Position numbers and translations under genes: made by a program. Shown here piece by piece: positions 1 to 12,084 of a stretch of DNA of 64,000 bases. The stretch's first letter is position 1; each line of letters starts with the position of its first letter. The notes beneath the pieces were generated by a model. The model did no database searches. It was given only the letters and a program-made list of their open reading frames with translations, and was not told the DNA's origin. The DNA is from Flaccisagitta enflata (Eukaryota > Chaetognatha > Sagittoidea > Aphragmophora): positions 21,824,001-21,888,000 of the forward strand of contig OZ231127.1 in the NCBI GenBank assembly GCA_965153355.1, written 5' to 3'.

Positions 1-50
1 GGATGACAGACAGATGGACAGACAGATGGATGACAGATGGACAGACAGAT

Positions 51-84
<34 letters not shown>

Positions 85-118
85 GAGAGACAGACAGACC
101 AAGAGAGAGAGAGAGACT
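1..118. repeat. GACA/GATG-type microsatellite
   Basis: Imperfect GACA/GATG tetranucleotide tract, grading into a GA run at the 3' side. It is cut by the window edge. Confidence 0.9.
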
Positions 119-980
119 TCAATTAACTGATTCCTCATTTTTAAAAATGAAAAATGCGAAAAATAAAAAAGTGTAAAAAATCATAGCTCCAAAACTATCG
201 ATCGCACAGAATTCTGCTTGGCGTCATCTGAAAGAGGAGAATTAGTTCTTTCCTAGCTATTAATTTCATGCGTAGTCTCATTCTGCCCCCAAAATGCACC
301 AACTTTCTCAAGCGCTTCATAAAACAAAGGGAAATCCGTTTTTCTCTGCAGGACTCAAAAAGACCGAAGGGACTTCGTCTCTTCGACTTTTTTCCAAATT
401 AGTTGGATTATCCTATATTCTGGCCTAGTAGCATTTACTTATGGAAATTTGCTTTAGCCTAATCTCATTGATCCCGTCCTTCTCATGAAAACCATGCTAG
501 TATTGATTCCCTGTCATAGATTTACATAATTACAAAATTACGTCTTTTTATTCAGTCGTGTAATACCAGGCTAGAGAGTGGAGAGTGCATCAGTTGATTT
601 TGCATGAAGTTTCTACATAACCTAATTCATCTGAATTTTAGCACCGTTCCTCATGGCATATTGTCTAACTCTACTAATCCTGCTTATCAGGACAATCTTT
701 TATGCCCAACAAACTCTTCTATCGATCCAGATCTCCATGGAAAAATTATCTGGCTGTAAAGACCAATCTTTTCTTGACTATGCCCATACAATATAGATTT
801 AAAAAGAATTACAAAATTAAAAAAACAATGTCATAGATTTACATAATTACAATATTACGATACTACAACATTACAAAATTGAAAAATTACAAATCATAAA
901 ACTACAGAACTATAGAATTATACTTTATATGAATACAAAATTTCAAATTTCTCGAAATACAAGGAAAAAGAAGGCTTTTA
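119..980. other. AT-rich intergenic DNA, nothing recognised
   Basis: No ORF of note, no splice-bounded exon and no terminal repeats found. There are short internal echoes of 'acataattacaaaattac' around 525 and 840, consistent with decayed repeat DNA. Confidence 0.5.
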
Positions 981-1288
981 ACACCGCTACTCAAGTTGCT
1001 TGCGGATGGTCAGGGACATTTCATCGAGCATTGGGGCCGGGGTAGTAGTGCAACAAGCCCAAAAAAGAGCAATAGTCGCGGACGGTTAGGCAAAGACAGT
1101 ACAACAGTATTACAAAAGAACAGTACAACAGAATTTCATACCTAAATACCTTACAATGACCCAAAGCCCTAAAAAAATGACAATGATGGCGATATTTTGA
1201 AAGTATTTTGGACGGACGGAGGGACGGAGGGACGGAGGGACCGACGGCCCGACGGAGCAAGGTTTAGAGTTGCGTGTCCGCGACTAAA
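981..1288 (-). mobile_element. Degenerate HINE-like short element (GTCY family)
   Basis: On the minus strand it begins TTTTTAGTCGCGGACACGC and then carries a GTCC/GTCG tract (1210-1255 on +), as in the other copies. The far end (981-1010) is weakly preserved: only a CCGCAAGCAACT-like box can be seen. Confidence 0.6.
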
Positions 1289-1384
1289 AACCGCCTTTTA
1301 ACGCCGAAAAGGAAAGCTCTTTTGATGGGCAGGTGGACCAACTGACGGAGCGGGTAATGGAGTCACTTGCATGGGACTAAAAAG
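1289..1384 (-). mobile_element. Truncated HINE-like element
   Basis: A second, head-to-tail partial copy directly beside the previous one. It ends in the family's ...GACTAAAAA terminus (1375-1384) and keeps only part of the interior. Confidence 0.5.
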
Positions 1385-1644
1385 TGGAAATTTTGATTTG
1401 GAGACCGCACTAGGTAATGATGTAATTGATAATAGCCCAACAAGAGTTGGTACAGTCATCAAAAAGTTTTCCATAATAGGTACGGCTCCAAATCATGTAT
1501 ACAGATGATCCACGACAATAATTTAGCCCTGGGATCTCTTGGAATCGTGGCCGCCTCCCCTTCATACCCCATAGAAAATGCACTGGAAGATTGGGTCCTA
1601 GGATTTCCTATCTATGTTCTGTAATGGGAAAAGGTTGTTTATGA

Positions 1645-1879
1645 TACTATCTTCGCCGAAAGAAACGCAGCAGTTTTAAAAATAGCATCAACTTTGGAAG
1701 AGTATTGCTCCTAAACGAGTAAAGCTACAGACCCCAGATTGGTCCCATTTTAAAGCCCTTTTTTAAATCTTTAAAATGGGACCAGTCTGGGTAGTGTAGC
1801 TTTATTCGTTTAAGAGCAGCATTATTCCAAAGTTGATGCTATTTCTATAACAGCTGCGTTTCTTTTGGCGAAGATAGTA
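1645..1879. mobile_element. Fold-back MITE carrying the GATTGGTCCCA module
   Basis: Near-palindromic, about 235 bp. The left arm (1645-1750, TACTATCTTCGCC...) is the imperfect reverse complement of the right arm (1770-1879, ...GGCGAAGATAGTA). The arms share GAAACGCAGC, ATAGCATCAACTTTGGAA and CAGATTGGTCCCATTTTAAA. No coding capacity. Transposase class unknown. Confidence 0.75.
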
Positions 1880-1983
1880 CGTGTCCCGGTCATGTTGGGT
1901 AATTCAATCCGGTGCCTTTTTTCCCCACAAGGACAAATCTATAATTCAAGCTTACTCGAGCTAAAACGTATAAAACCAATCCC

Positions 1984-2073
1984 ACACCTAACCCTCACCC
2001 TCACCCTAATCCCTACTCTATCCCTAACCCTAAAACTCACCCCATCCTTAACCCTAACCCCACCCCTAACCCT
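1984..2073. repeat. Interstitial telomere-like CCCTAA-type array
   Basis: Degenerate CCCTAACCCT/CACCCT tract, flanked on the right by ACCCGCTTAAAAAC. The array at 32283-32372, on the opposite strand, is flanked by AAGCGGGTTTTTAG, so the pair probably belongs to one repeat family rather than marking a chromosome end. Confidence 0.6.
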
Positions 2074-2400
2074 AAAACATTACCCGCTTAAAAACACTTA
2101 AAAACAAAAGACACGGATTGTCATTGCCAACGTGACCCGTGTCCCGTGGCTCAACTTTTTTCGCAAAGCATTTTTACATAAGATTCTGAGCCATATCTAT
2201 CTGATAGATGGATAGCTTTTCTACGACTTAGCATGCATTTTTGGTCGGCTCATTGAGAAGCTATGAAAGTTTTTTTTTATAGATTTTGTTTTGATGGATT
2301 TAGTTTTATCGGACCCAACTCACCACCGCAAATGTTTTTAAAAATTTAAAAAGAATAGAGGAATTTCACAGTTCCCAATATGTTTCTCATTCCAAATGTA

Positions 2401-3001
2401 CAGGGTGATTTTTGTCAAATGCAAAAAAGTATTAAGCTTTTACGCCTAGATGCTTTATTTTCATGACCTGGAATAACTTTTTTCTTTTAGTACTATGTTT
2501 GATGTTTTTTGTGTCAAAATTTTATGGGTCTGAGCTGGATAGTTTGTCCACAATATCAAATTAAAATGAAAGAGGTATTTCTAGAAGAAGCTTATTTTCA
2601 GCTTAAAATCTCTTTCTTTAATCAGGGAAGATTTTTCTAAATTTGCTCTCATTTGAAGACGACTTGAGCTATAGATGCCAGATTGGTCTCAAATGGAAGA
2701 CAATTTGTCTTTCTTTCATTTGAGACTAAAGTAGCATATTTGGTTTGAGTCATTTTAACATCAGAACAATACAAAAAGAAACTGCCCAGATGAAAAAAGT
2801 CAGAAACTAAGCTCAAGCTGTAAATATTCATTTTACTTCCAACTGATGTTATGACCAAACTATTTCACTCAGACCCATGAAATTTTGATACAAAAAACGT
2901 CAAGTATAATACTATAAGGGAAAAATGATTCCAAGTCATGAAGACGAAGCATCAAGGCGTAAAAGCTTAATACTTTTTTGCATTTGACAAAAATCACCCT
3001 G
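2401..3001. mobile_element. Mariner-type non-autonomous TIR element, copy 1
   Basis: Bounded by TA on both sides (2399-2400, 3002-3003). Ends are CAGGGTGATTTTTGTCAAAT and its reverse complement. Inverted similarity extends about 200 bp inward, covering CATGACCTGGAAT and ATGGGTCTGAG. No transposase ORF. TA duplication and a CAGGGTG start are typical of Tc1/mariner derivatives. A second copy lies at 10954-11546. Confidence 0.8.
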
Positions 3002-3060
3002 TAGCACAGTTAAACCCCGCTCCAACGGACCCGCTTTTAACGAAATTCCTCCTGAATTTT

Positions 3061-3252
3061 TAGTCACATGCACACAACTCTACAACCCGCTTTGTCCGTC
3101 CATCCGTTGGTTGGTTGGTCAGTCCCCATTGTACTTTTTTTTATGATTTCATTTCTTTGACCTCACTGCTCCTGCCTAAATGGTCTAGTGAGTTCAAGTA
3201 TGGCCCCTGCTCACCCGCACACGACTTTGGTAGCTGTGTATCCAACCTTGTT
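3061..3252 (+). mobile_element. HINE-like element, AGTCGCG subfamily
   Basis: TTTTTAGTCACATGCACACAACT start, GTCC/GTTG tract, conserved TTGACCTCACTGCTCCTGCC interior, CCGCACACGACT box, and AACCTTGTT end. It lies just beyond the stop codon of the XK-related gene and may supply part of its 3' UTR on the other strand. Confidence 0.8.
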
Positions 3253-3357
3253 TACCCCTTAAGCCTGTTTTCTTTTTTTTCTTATATTGTCTCTAACAGA
3301 ATTCTTTCAAGAACAGATATGATTTTTATGCCCCTTGAAATCTGTTGGAGCGGGATT

Positions 3358-6300
3358 TCACTGTACTGGCATATCAGAGAAAGACAAGTTAGTCATGCCG
3401 GAATCTTGTTGAGTAAAATTCAGTCTTTCGGGAAGGTTGGCATAATCTAAAGAGCTGTTGCATGGCCTGGGCATGCAATCAAATTGCCCACAAGTACACT
3501 CAGTCTCATTGTGTGGATGTGGTTTTCCGTAACAAGCGGCATTGTCAAAGGCAGTCCAATACATCTTATTAATAGGGATGCATTTCGAGCAAGCTGGTTG
3601 TCCAACGGCTTGTAAAAACTCATAGTCATACATACTTCTTTTCATACAGTAAGCTTGATAAAAGCTGTTGTAAACTGCACATATCACTGGTCTTTTATCG
3701 GTGACTCTTCCGTCAGACATAGGCGTTAGATACGTTAGCTGACTTTCAAGTTTCCAGTATCTTCCCACCTCTTCTTTGGATCTCCATATTTCTGTTATGT
3801 TGTTTCTCACCATATGCGTTGTAAGGCCAAGTTGAACCGCATTTGCCGTATACATTCCTGATATATGCGACGGGATGGATGGAGGATAAGACCCATTATT
3901 GTGATCCCCGATGAAAACTGACTCAATCCGTTCACAGGTCTCATATGCATCAGACAAACTCATCGCGGTATCATTTATGAGATGAAAAAATGGTGGATGG
4001 AGGGGCTGATGCGTAAAGCGGGTTTCTTGTAAAATACCGATATAAAGTTGACTCGTCCCCTCATAACAAAACTCTGGAATTCTGACAGCCAAGCCGTAGT
4101 GTTGGCATTCCACCAAGTTTTTTTCATTTCCTGTGCATGATGGATACAAAAAAGGTTTCTTCGGCAGATGAGTATCTTTTTTGTCTAAAGATATATTTCC
4201 TATTAACAATGTCTTCCCTTTTCTGACAACTTCTTTTCCTTCGGTTGAAATGATTGTGAGCATTTTTAGTTGTCTGGCAATAACTGCCGCGATTTTTATG
4301 ACCTCCGATGTCGACTTGCCCTCGACACAAATGTAACCTTGGGTACTTTCACTGGTACTAGAAATAAGGGGAATTCCATCGTTGCATCCCCTCATGTCAC
4401 AATCAAACTCAATATGAAATGGCTCCGCCTTGTATTTCATTGGATAAACCATGATCGTCCCAAGGATGCCCCAAAAAACAAAAAAGAAAACAAGAGAACA
4501 GATACTCAGAGCTAAGGCCGACAAAATTTTTGGAGCCACTTCTTTCGTGGTTTTCATAGATGTTTCATTTGCAATCCCCCCCTTGCTAAACGATCTGGAG
4601 GCACTCGTATTATCTGTTTGCTGGACAACTGATTCTGAAAATGCAGTCGCACCTCTGGCAACAGTGAATATATCATCTTCATTACCAATCACGGTGGATA
4701 AGTGCGGCTGAAAATATTTGGTTACTTCCATTATAACTTGTTCTTCCTCTTTATCTTTTTTTGGGGCAGATTTTTGATCCTCATCTCTTTCAGTACTTTC
4801 AAAGACAGTACCTTTTCCGTCTGTTGTTGGGTAAGCTTCAATAGAGGATGCGGCGGGATGATCAGGCAGCTCTTCAATTATCTCAGGATATTGTCTTGAT
4901 TGACGTTTGTCAACATGGACCACGTTTGCCATGTGTGATGTAGAAGCATCCTGTTCTGGCAAAGCTGATATGGATTGACTAACAAAGACCAGCAGGGAAT
5001 TCATCCAGCGGTACAGAAAGAAATCAGTCTTTTGCCGGGTAAGCTGAAACCCAAAAATGAAATTGACCACAGATGTCAGGGTCATGGTCACGAGAAAATA
5101 AACGAGGGAATCGTTATGCTCGAGATCACGAAACGCTTGTGCTATGGAACCTCTTGTGAAGAAAATTACCATGATACTTAACCAAATACAGAGCTTGTAA
5201 AAAAGTGAAAAGTATCCTTCAAATTTCCACTGGAATAAATCCGTTGAGATGATCACGGTTGCGAGGGTTGATGATACGGCCAGGAACGGGATTAATACGG
5301 CGATGATTGGGACTCCAGTGGATCCCACAGTGAAGGCAAAGGAGAAACTGCAGATGCCACCGCAAAATGCGATCTCGCTTGCAATCAACAGGATGATAAC
5401 GAGTTGCGAAGCGACAGTGGTGTGATTCTTTGACATATACCTTCCACGAGTGCGGATAACATGACCAGAAATGCCCATTACGATGCTTAAAGCGCTGGAA
5501 ATGACAGATATCCATTGTAACTGGGAAAGAGCCCTCTCCCCGTCATTCCCTTTGGCGCTGGTCATCAATATCTGCGTCAAAAATTGCGGAAAGTTTTCAA
5601 CAAGCACCTCACCCAGTTTGGACTGACCAGCGAGAAAAAACAAGTGATTGAGGATTTGCCTCGTGTCATTCTCGGTGGGAGGTGCCGCTCTCAATTTCAG
5701 CTTGAAAGTGATGATGACGAAGATGCAATAAGCGTAGATCATCGTTGGGCCCATCAGCGCTAAAGATGCGAGGACGATGAAGAATTTCCATCGGAATGGA
5801 ATTAAGTTCTGACCACGAATATGATACGTGATGATGAGAAACTGAGCAAAACAGCCAGCAAAGATCCACAACCACGTCAATATCATATGAACGGCTTCCA
5901 AGTTGTATTCTTTGATAATGTTGCTCGGTTTCAAGTTCTCCAACCGCATTTTCCAGTTGGTGTCTGTGCAAAAGAAGGATCTCCTTAGATTCTCGCTAAA
6001 CGAGTAACATGAGAAAAAGTTTCTTACATCTGTTTACAAATCATTGTCGCTCTGTTCGCTTTTGTAGATTTTTTTGTTTTGGACAGTCTGGTAAAACACA
6101 AGAGGAACTTAAATGTCCACCCATAATTTTCATCTATATATATATATCCAGTTTTTGCAGAATTTGCACCGCTCAAAGCCACTGTGGTTAATTTATGCTT
6201 CAAGCTATAATGGAACAACAAGTAAACAGGTGCTACATCCACCATAGAGAGGTTTCATGCTTAATGTGGATTAAATTCGTACCAAAATTCAATTGTGTCT

Positions 6301-7439
6301 GCAAGTCAGCAAGCAGATTGCCCCGGCCCCTTCCACCTTCCCCCACATTGTGAATTGGACACATACTGTATAACACGGAGATAAACAGCCTATCTCCCGT
6401 CCAAACATTATCATCATCCCTAAAAACCTAACCCATATCATTCCAACATTTTCAATTTCAGAATTTTCACGACAAAATTAGATTGTAATACGATTTGGTT
6501 TGCAAGTAGGATGGTGCGTTTATGATCAAAGTTACAGTGAGGCGCATAAATAAGTAGCCACTTTTGTAAAGATTATTTTGCTTATTCTAGAAATGATAGG
6601 ATAAATTTATTGATAACAATAATAAAGGATTTTTAATTTTCTTTAATTTGAGACCAATCCCAAACTTGTGGCTCTTTTTGTTTAGAAGTGACGTTAGTTT
6701 GAATAAGAGCATATCAAAACCATTTTAGGAACAAAAAGACAAAAAATTAGCTCCTTTTTGACAATCAGAAAACTGAGTTGTTTTCTTTAAACTGATGACA
6801 TTTGAAAACAAATCAAGCTGCAAATCTCTGATTAGACTAGATTTGTAGAGTTTTTGAAGCTCTTTAAAATGCTCATGGATTTGAAGTCCTTATTATGATT
6901 TGTTTTTGATTTATCTAAGAAAAACTAAATCTATTTTGTGTTTTGCCTGTGGTTGTTCAGTGCAGTGATAGATTCTTCTAAATTACTTTTCCTCTTTGAA
7001 CTTGTATAAATTTCAGCAAATCGTGATACAATTCTGGGATTGGGCTAGATTTGTAGAACTTTCAAAGATCTTTAAAACTCTTACAGATTTTAAATGCTTT
7101 TAAGTGCCAGAACTGACTCAATTAGCTTTTAAAAGTACTGGCTACTTATTTATGCGCCGCACTGTATCAAACAAAGAAAAACAGACCAGCATTTACGGTT
7201 TTTCTCCTCAACCACAGTCACCAATATTGATACCAATTTCCAAAAAAGCCATATTTACCCTTAAATTTGTAAGCAGGAAAGGTCTTTTCAATTTGTTGTC
7301 GGCCCACAAGGATGTCAACGCCAATATCCCAGAAATAGAGACCAAGTTTCAGAAGCAGCATCAATATTGCGAGCCACATGATTTGCCACAGATCACTTGT
7401 CCCAAGATGGTAAGACAGTTTGATACCAATTGCTATGAT
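3358..7439 (-). CDS. XK-related membrane protein with SRCR-like and lectin-like ectodomain (5' incomplete)
   Basis: Large exon 5963-3358; ATG at 5949 opens 863 codons. An acceptor (TTTGCACAG) precedes 5963. An upstream exon, 7439-7259, has an acceptor CAG and a donor G|GTAAAT. It joins in phase to give ...YKFK-D-TNWKMRLEN and encodes a membrane segment followed by a YFWDIGVDI word, as in XKR N-termini. In the 863-aa numbering there are hydrophobic helices near 21-43, 53-83, 141-163, 178-237, 248-266 and 282-303. ENFPQF at 118-123 matches the family's E-x2-PQ motif. Residues 330-470 are polar and probably cytosolic. A further helix at 474-503 leads to a cysteine-rich, N-glycosylation-rich region: SRCR-like (about 540-640, CTGNEKNLVEC at 605-615), then C-type-lectin-like (about 655-758, IWRSKEEVG...VICA). 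XKR proteins scramble phospholipids or support transport at membranes. The first exon was not found. Confidence 0.75.
6000..6534. other. Intronic DNA of the XK-related gene, no feature
   Basis: Lies in the 5964-7258 intron. It holds a short TATATA tract near 6137 and no recognisable element until the TIR element at 6535. Confidence 0.5.
6535..7164. mobile_element. Tc1-type non-autonomous TIR element in an intron
   Basis: Flanked by TA (6533-6534, 7165-7166). Ends are CAGTGAGGCGCATAAATAAG and CTTATTTATGCGCCGCACTG, one mismatch. The interior is AT-rich and holds two diverged copies of the GACCAATCCC / GATTAGACTAGATTTG words. No coding capacity. It ends about 95 bp from the upstream XK-related exon. 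Confidence 0.8.
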
Positions 7440-7959
7440 CTGAATGTGTAAAATACTATTTTACAAGGTGTAAAGAGAAAGAGGCCAAAATGCCATGAAC
7501 TGCCATGAACTAGCATAACTTTCTTCTGTGAAAGCACCACGCACCAAGCTTTCTGGAAACATTCTTCGACTTTTCTTAGACTTGTATGCTGTTTTGTTGT
7601 TTACCTATGTCACTCTCAAGAAGAATAAAATATCAATCATAAGACAAGCTGATTGGAAACATGGAAAACTTTTTACCATTCAAGGATTTTGATAGATTTC
7701 ACAAAATCATATTTTTTCTTATTTCTTACTCTAAGCATGTGTAATTTTGTGAACAATCATTTCCTTTACTATCTAGCTAATATGTTTAACGACAAGCATC
7801 ATGGGGCATGGCTTCTTAATGAATGATGCAAACATACAAAAATCGGTGATGTCTGGAAACTTCATCGAATTTCCAAGCTAATGGCGCAACCCGCATTGCT
7901 TTAAAATCAATTGTTAAGAAATGACAAGCAAAACACCTTATGTAGAAAATGGCGAAAAA

Positions 7960-8273
7960 ATTGCACTTTGGAATTTCATGGTTCCAAGCGCAACATTATC
8001 AGAGACAAATGCATCTTTTTGGTCAGACCATGGTGTTAAGCTAGTGTGAAATTCCCGTCTGGTTGGCCAAGAAATAGTCCAGACCTTAATCTGATCAAAT
8101 TGTCACAGAGTCAGATGAAGAAGCAACTGTTAGGGTGCATGTCCAGTCTCAAGAAAATCGTTCATAGTGTGTGAAAGAACATTACACCACCTTACTTTCA
8201 ATCACTTAATGGAACTATACCAAGGCTCACAAAAGCCATAGTTAATGCCCAGGGAGGTCGCACAAAATACTAG
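7960..8273 (+). pseudogene. Tc1-like transposase C-terminal relic
   Basis: From 8064 the frame reads WPRNSPDLNLIKLS, matching the WPxxSPDLNPIE block that carries the third catalytic acid of Tc1 transposases. Here that position is K. After one in-frame TGA it continues to ...QSLNGTIPRLTKAIVNAQGG and ends RTKY-stop at 8271, the usual Tc1 C-terminus. Upstream sequence keeps weaker similarity but is shifted and stopped. Inactive remnant; its original element boundaries are not visible. Confidence 0.75.
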
Positions 8274-8279
8274 TTGTGT

Positions 8280-9300
8280 TTTACAAATATCAAATGTATT
8301 TGTTGATGAATAAATGGACTGTATTCCATCTTGTCGTTATACTTTTTTGCAAGATAGTATGTTTCAAGACTTTTGAGATTATTTACCAATACAGTTGGCT
8401 ATCATCAACTGGAAAAATGTCAAATAGATTACGGCTTTGATAGGACTAAAGGTTTTTGTCTTTTATAAGGGAGGTACTCTTATCAAGTTATCATGGGATT
8501 AGAAGATTTGATTTTGTTTGATGAAGAAGAAATTATCATAGATATGACAAACTTTGATTTAAATTTTTGTTGATATTGATATTGATATTGAAAAAAATTT
8601 TTTGTACAATTAGTTATTTATAGTATATTCTTATCATACAGCTTATCTCATACTTTTTGTTGCACATTTCAAAAGATTAGGGCATTCCGCACAAACTTGA
8701 AGAGCCAGCCCATTTCTGAAAGAAGCTCCTAAAAGATGAGAGCTCGCAGTTTTCTGCCAAGTGATTCCAAGGGTTTCTGAAAAGAAAATTGATCTCGATC
8801 ATATTATTTCAATTGGAATTGGAAATTTGAAATGTCAAAAAATTGTAGAGAAATTGGCTGACAGACATACAAATTGTGCCAACCTTCCAAGAAGCACAAA
8901 TTCTCCTCCAGATTGGTCCCAAATGAAAGATATTTGAAGTAATTTTTTGGAAAAACACAAAAGACAGACTTATTTTGAGTCTTGATTGAAAGTCAATTCT
9001 TCAAAAAAAAATTTCCTGAAACAACAATATCATTTATGTTTGGCGGGATTAAGTACTACTTTGAAACTATCGCTGTCTCCATTTTTCTCTTAAAACTACA
9101 GAAAAACATCTTTCATTTGGGACCAATCCTGGATCAGTAGCTAAACCGTTAAGAAATCAGAGAATTTTTTAGAAAGGCAGTCACAATAAAACCACATTTT
9201 TTGGCAGAATCTGACCTTCAAATCACATGCGTAAACTAGATCAAAATTGAAGAAAAAGTTCTTAAATTTTTCCATAAAAAAACTGCAATTTCATAACTTT
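8280..9300. other. Unannotated AT-rich DNA with a small fold-back
   Basis: Around 8914-8945 and 9100-9140 lie inverted copies of CAGATTGGTCCCAAATGAAAG, the module shared with other fold-back elements in the window. The rest shows no ORF or repeat I can name. Confidence 0.45.
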
Positions 9301-9320
9301 CATGTGTTTTTTTTTTTCAG

Positions 9321-9434
9321 ATTATGGCTAGCTCATCTAGTTTTTGCGCTATGTCCTCATCTTACGCAACAGTTCAGAGAAATCACACTGTAAGAGCCAA
9401 CAAATGTAAATATACAAAACAAGTTGAGAGGACT
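9321..9434 (+). CDS. Candidate internal exon, unknown gene
   Basis: A strong acceptor (T-run then CAG, 9309-9320) and a donor GTAAGT (9435) bound 114 nt, open in phase 0: an in-frame ATG then ASSSSFCAMSSSYATVQRNH and a basic tail ending KQVERT. No family recognised and no partner exon found. It could be chance. Confidence 0.3.
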
Positions 9435-9709
9435 GTAAGTTTGTATCCCAATTAAGCGGGATTCTAGTGCTAGTGGAATCGTTAGAGGGGGGTTTAGCTG
9501 AATCTTACCTTTCGTAAGACAGAGACTTATTTTTTTTTTTATTAAGTCGTGCGATATGACCCGGCAGTAGTTTGTTTTTTACACTTCGTCGTAGACAGTG
9601 TGATTGGTTTGGATGGAGTCTGACTCGCTGTATGACGTTGTGCGCGTTGTTATATTCATTTCTGAGAGCTGCGAGAGCTGCGAGAGCTGCTGCGAGAGGT
9701 TCTTTATTA

Positions 9710-10150
9710 GGCAGCGGCCCCGAAGGAGCTGATGACCAACGCTTTCACTTATAGGGAATTTCCTCTTCCTTCTCCTTCTATAACTCAAATTCTAGCCTTA
9801 AAGCCCAGATCCAGCCTGGTCCCCCAAATTTTAAACTGGAGGCCTAAATCCCAGCCCAGAGGCTCAAATACCAGGTTTCAGTCCCGAATCCCAGCCTTGT
9901 GGCCTTGATCCAAACATGAGGGCCCAAATACCAGCCCTGAGGCCCAAATACCAGCCTTGAGGCTGGGCCTTGTCCAAGCCTTGAGGTCTAAATCTTAGCA
10001 ATGAGGTTCAAATCACAGCCCTGAGGTCCAAATCACAATCCTATAGCCCAAATCCAAGCCTCTCGATTCAAATCCCAAGCTTAAAGCTAAAATCCCAGTC
10101 TTCTGACCCACATGCCAGCCTCTTGGTCCAAATTGTAGCCTAAGGACATT
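9710..10150 (+). mobile_element. GGGCAGCGG family element, copy A (3' end unclear)
   Basis: Starts GGCAGCGGCCCCGAAGGAGC followed by GATGACC and CTTTCAC, as in the other copies. The interior is a degenerate ~19-20 bp minisatellite (consensus like AGCCTTGAGGCCCAAATCCC). No inverted right end is visible, so this copy is probably truncated. Confidence 0.65.
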
Positions 10151-10953
10151 TCTTTTCACCGCAGGCCAATATACTCCTTATAATTCCCAATGAGCCCAAA
10201 CATAGATCATTGGTTCCTTTGAGGCTGCTGCCCCTCTTATCATCCCAGCCAGACACACACTAACATTGGGTAACGCAGACCAACTTACGCTTTTACGACT
10301 ATTCCTCTCTTCTATTCTTCTCTTCTATTCTTCTCTTCTTTGTCTACCTCGCGTTATATGATTAAACTTAATGATATTCATTTTTGTCCATCCATCATCT
10401 CTTTTTTCGTATGTTGCTTTTGAGCACTATATGAAGATACAGATATCTGTGAAATTTGTGAAACTTGTGAAGACACAGAAATTACATGGTCATTATCGTT
10501 ATGGGTGGGTTCAGGTTACCACAGCAAAACATCACAGCAGCTATTGATGTTGTTTTAGGAAGATGAATCAAAGACCTCTTCACCCTAAATTCCATTCTAT
10601 CGAGGTTGGCACTCTCAGTGGTATGGCATCTAGTGACCAGGTTTAGTAATTAGCACTATGTTACAGAGTTAATGAAGATGGACCGATTTGGACTGGAGTG
10701 GAATGAAAAAAAAAATACTTCTAACATCAAATTCTAAGAAGTGGGTTTTGTTTTAAACCTCTTCAAAGAAATTTACAAGTCGGATGTAGTAGTAATGTTG
10801 TCCAAATTTCAAATACTTAATCTTTAAATTTGTCAGCACAACTTAGCGACAGGTATGCAAATTCATTAATCATAGAAATGACAATGATTAAATAAAGTGA
10901 GAGAAAAAAAAGAAGAACAAAAACAAACAACAATTTCTTCGTCGACGAGTATA
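10151..10953. other. Intergenic DNA, nothing recognised
   Basis: Contains a short TCTTCTCTTCTATTC repeat (10310-10345). No ORF, exon or terminal repeat seen. Confidence 0.45.
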
Positions 10954-11546
10954 CAGGGTCAACATTGTCAAATGCAAAAAAGTATTAAGCTTTTACTTCT
11001 TGACACTTCATCTTTATGACCTGGAATCATCTTTCTCTTATAGAAGTATGCTTGACGTTCTTTCTGTCAAAATTTCATGGGTCTGAGTTGAATAGTTTGT
11101 TCATAACATCAGTTTGAAGTAAAAAGAATATTTATAGCTTGAGCTTGACTACTGACTTTTTTCATGTGGGCAGCTTCTTTTGGAATTGTTCTGATGTTGA
11201 AATGACTTAAGCCACAGATGCTACATTGGTCTTAAATGAAAGAGAGTCAAATTTTCGTCCATTCGAGACCAATCTGGCATTTATAGCTCAAGTTGTCTTC
11301 AAATAAGAGCAAATCGAAGAAAAACTTTTTAGTTTAAAGTGGAAGATTTTGAGCTGAAAATGAATTTTTTTTCTAGAAATGCCTCTTTTACTTCAATTTA
11401 ATGTTGTGGACAAAGTATCCTACTTAGACCCATGAAATTTTGATACAAAAAACGTCAAACATAGTACTTTAAGAGAAAAGTGATGAAAATGAAGCATCTA
11501 GAAGCAGAAGCTCATTACTTTTTTGCATTTGACAATGTTCACACTG
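10954..11546. mobile_element. Mariner-type non-autonomous TIR element, copy 2
   Basis: Same family as 2401-3001. TA at 10952-10953 and 11547-11548. Ends are CAGGGTCAACATTGTCAAAT and ATTTGACAATGTTCACACTG. It shares internal words with copy 1 (ATGACCTGGAATCATCTT, ATGGGTCTGAG, CAGACTTTTTTCATG-like). No transposase. Confidence 0.8.
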
Positions 11547-11624
11547 TATTTGATTTCATCTCTTATTCGAAATTTGTGTTTCTTTTCATTTTTCATCTTC
11601 ATCCACTTTTTTTCTTCTTCTTTT

Positions 11625-11752
11625 TAGGTGCGACAAAGCACCTCTATAACTGGCTGTGTCCGTTGGTTGGTCGGTCGGTTGGTCGGTCGGTAGGGTAACG
11701 CATACGTTAGACGCTCTACACGTTGCACCTTATTGGCCTACTTGGCCTTGTT
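11625..11752 (+). mobile_element. HINE-like element, AGGTGCGAC subfamily
   Basis: TTTTTAGGTGCGACAAAGCA then CCTCTATAACTGGC and a GTCGGTTG tract, GTTGCACCTTATTGGCC box, CTTGGCCTTGTT end. The hairpin AGGTGC/GCACCT and the far GTTGCACCT box are complementary. A reverse copy lies at 57961-58096. Confidence 0.8.
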
Positions 11753-12084
11753 CCTTTATTTTCTTCTTTTATTTATTGTCTTTCATAGGCAGCTTATTGA
11801 AATTGAAATTGAAATACATCTAATTAACCCGTAACATGTTAGGGACACGAGATCAATTAACAAATCCATAAGGGTGCATTAAACGACTTCTTCTGTAAAA
11901 CATACAGAATTGTAGAATATTACAACGGCTCTGCGAGAATATGTCTACTAGGAAAGGAAAGCTGAATGGTTTCTGTAAATCGGCAAAAAAAGGAAAGAAA
12001 AGAAAAGAAAAGAAAAGAACACAATGCAAAGCAGCGACGTCGTTTGCGCTATAAACAAAAGCTACTTTTCGACAGCTGCGTTTT

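Noticed and set aside
1984-2073. True telomere end
   Set aside because: Short, degenerate and internal, with a flank shared by a second internal array.
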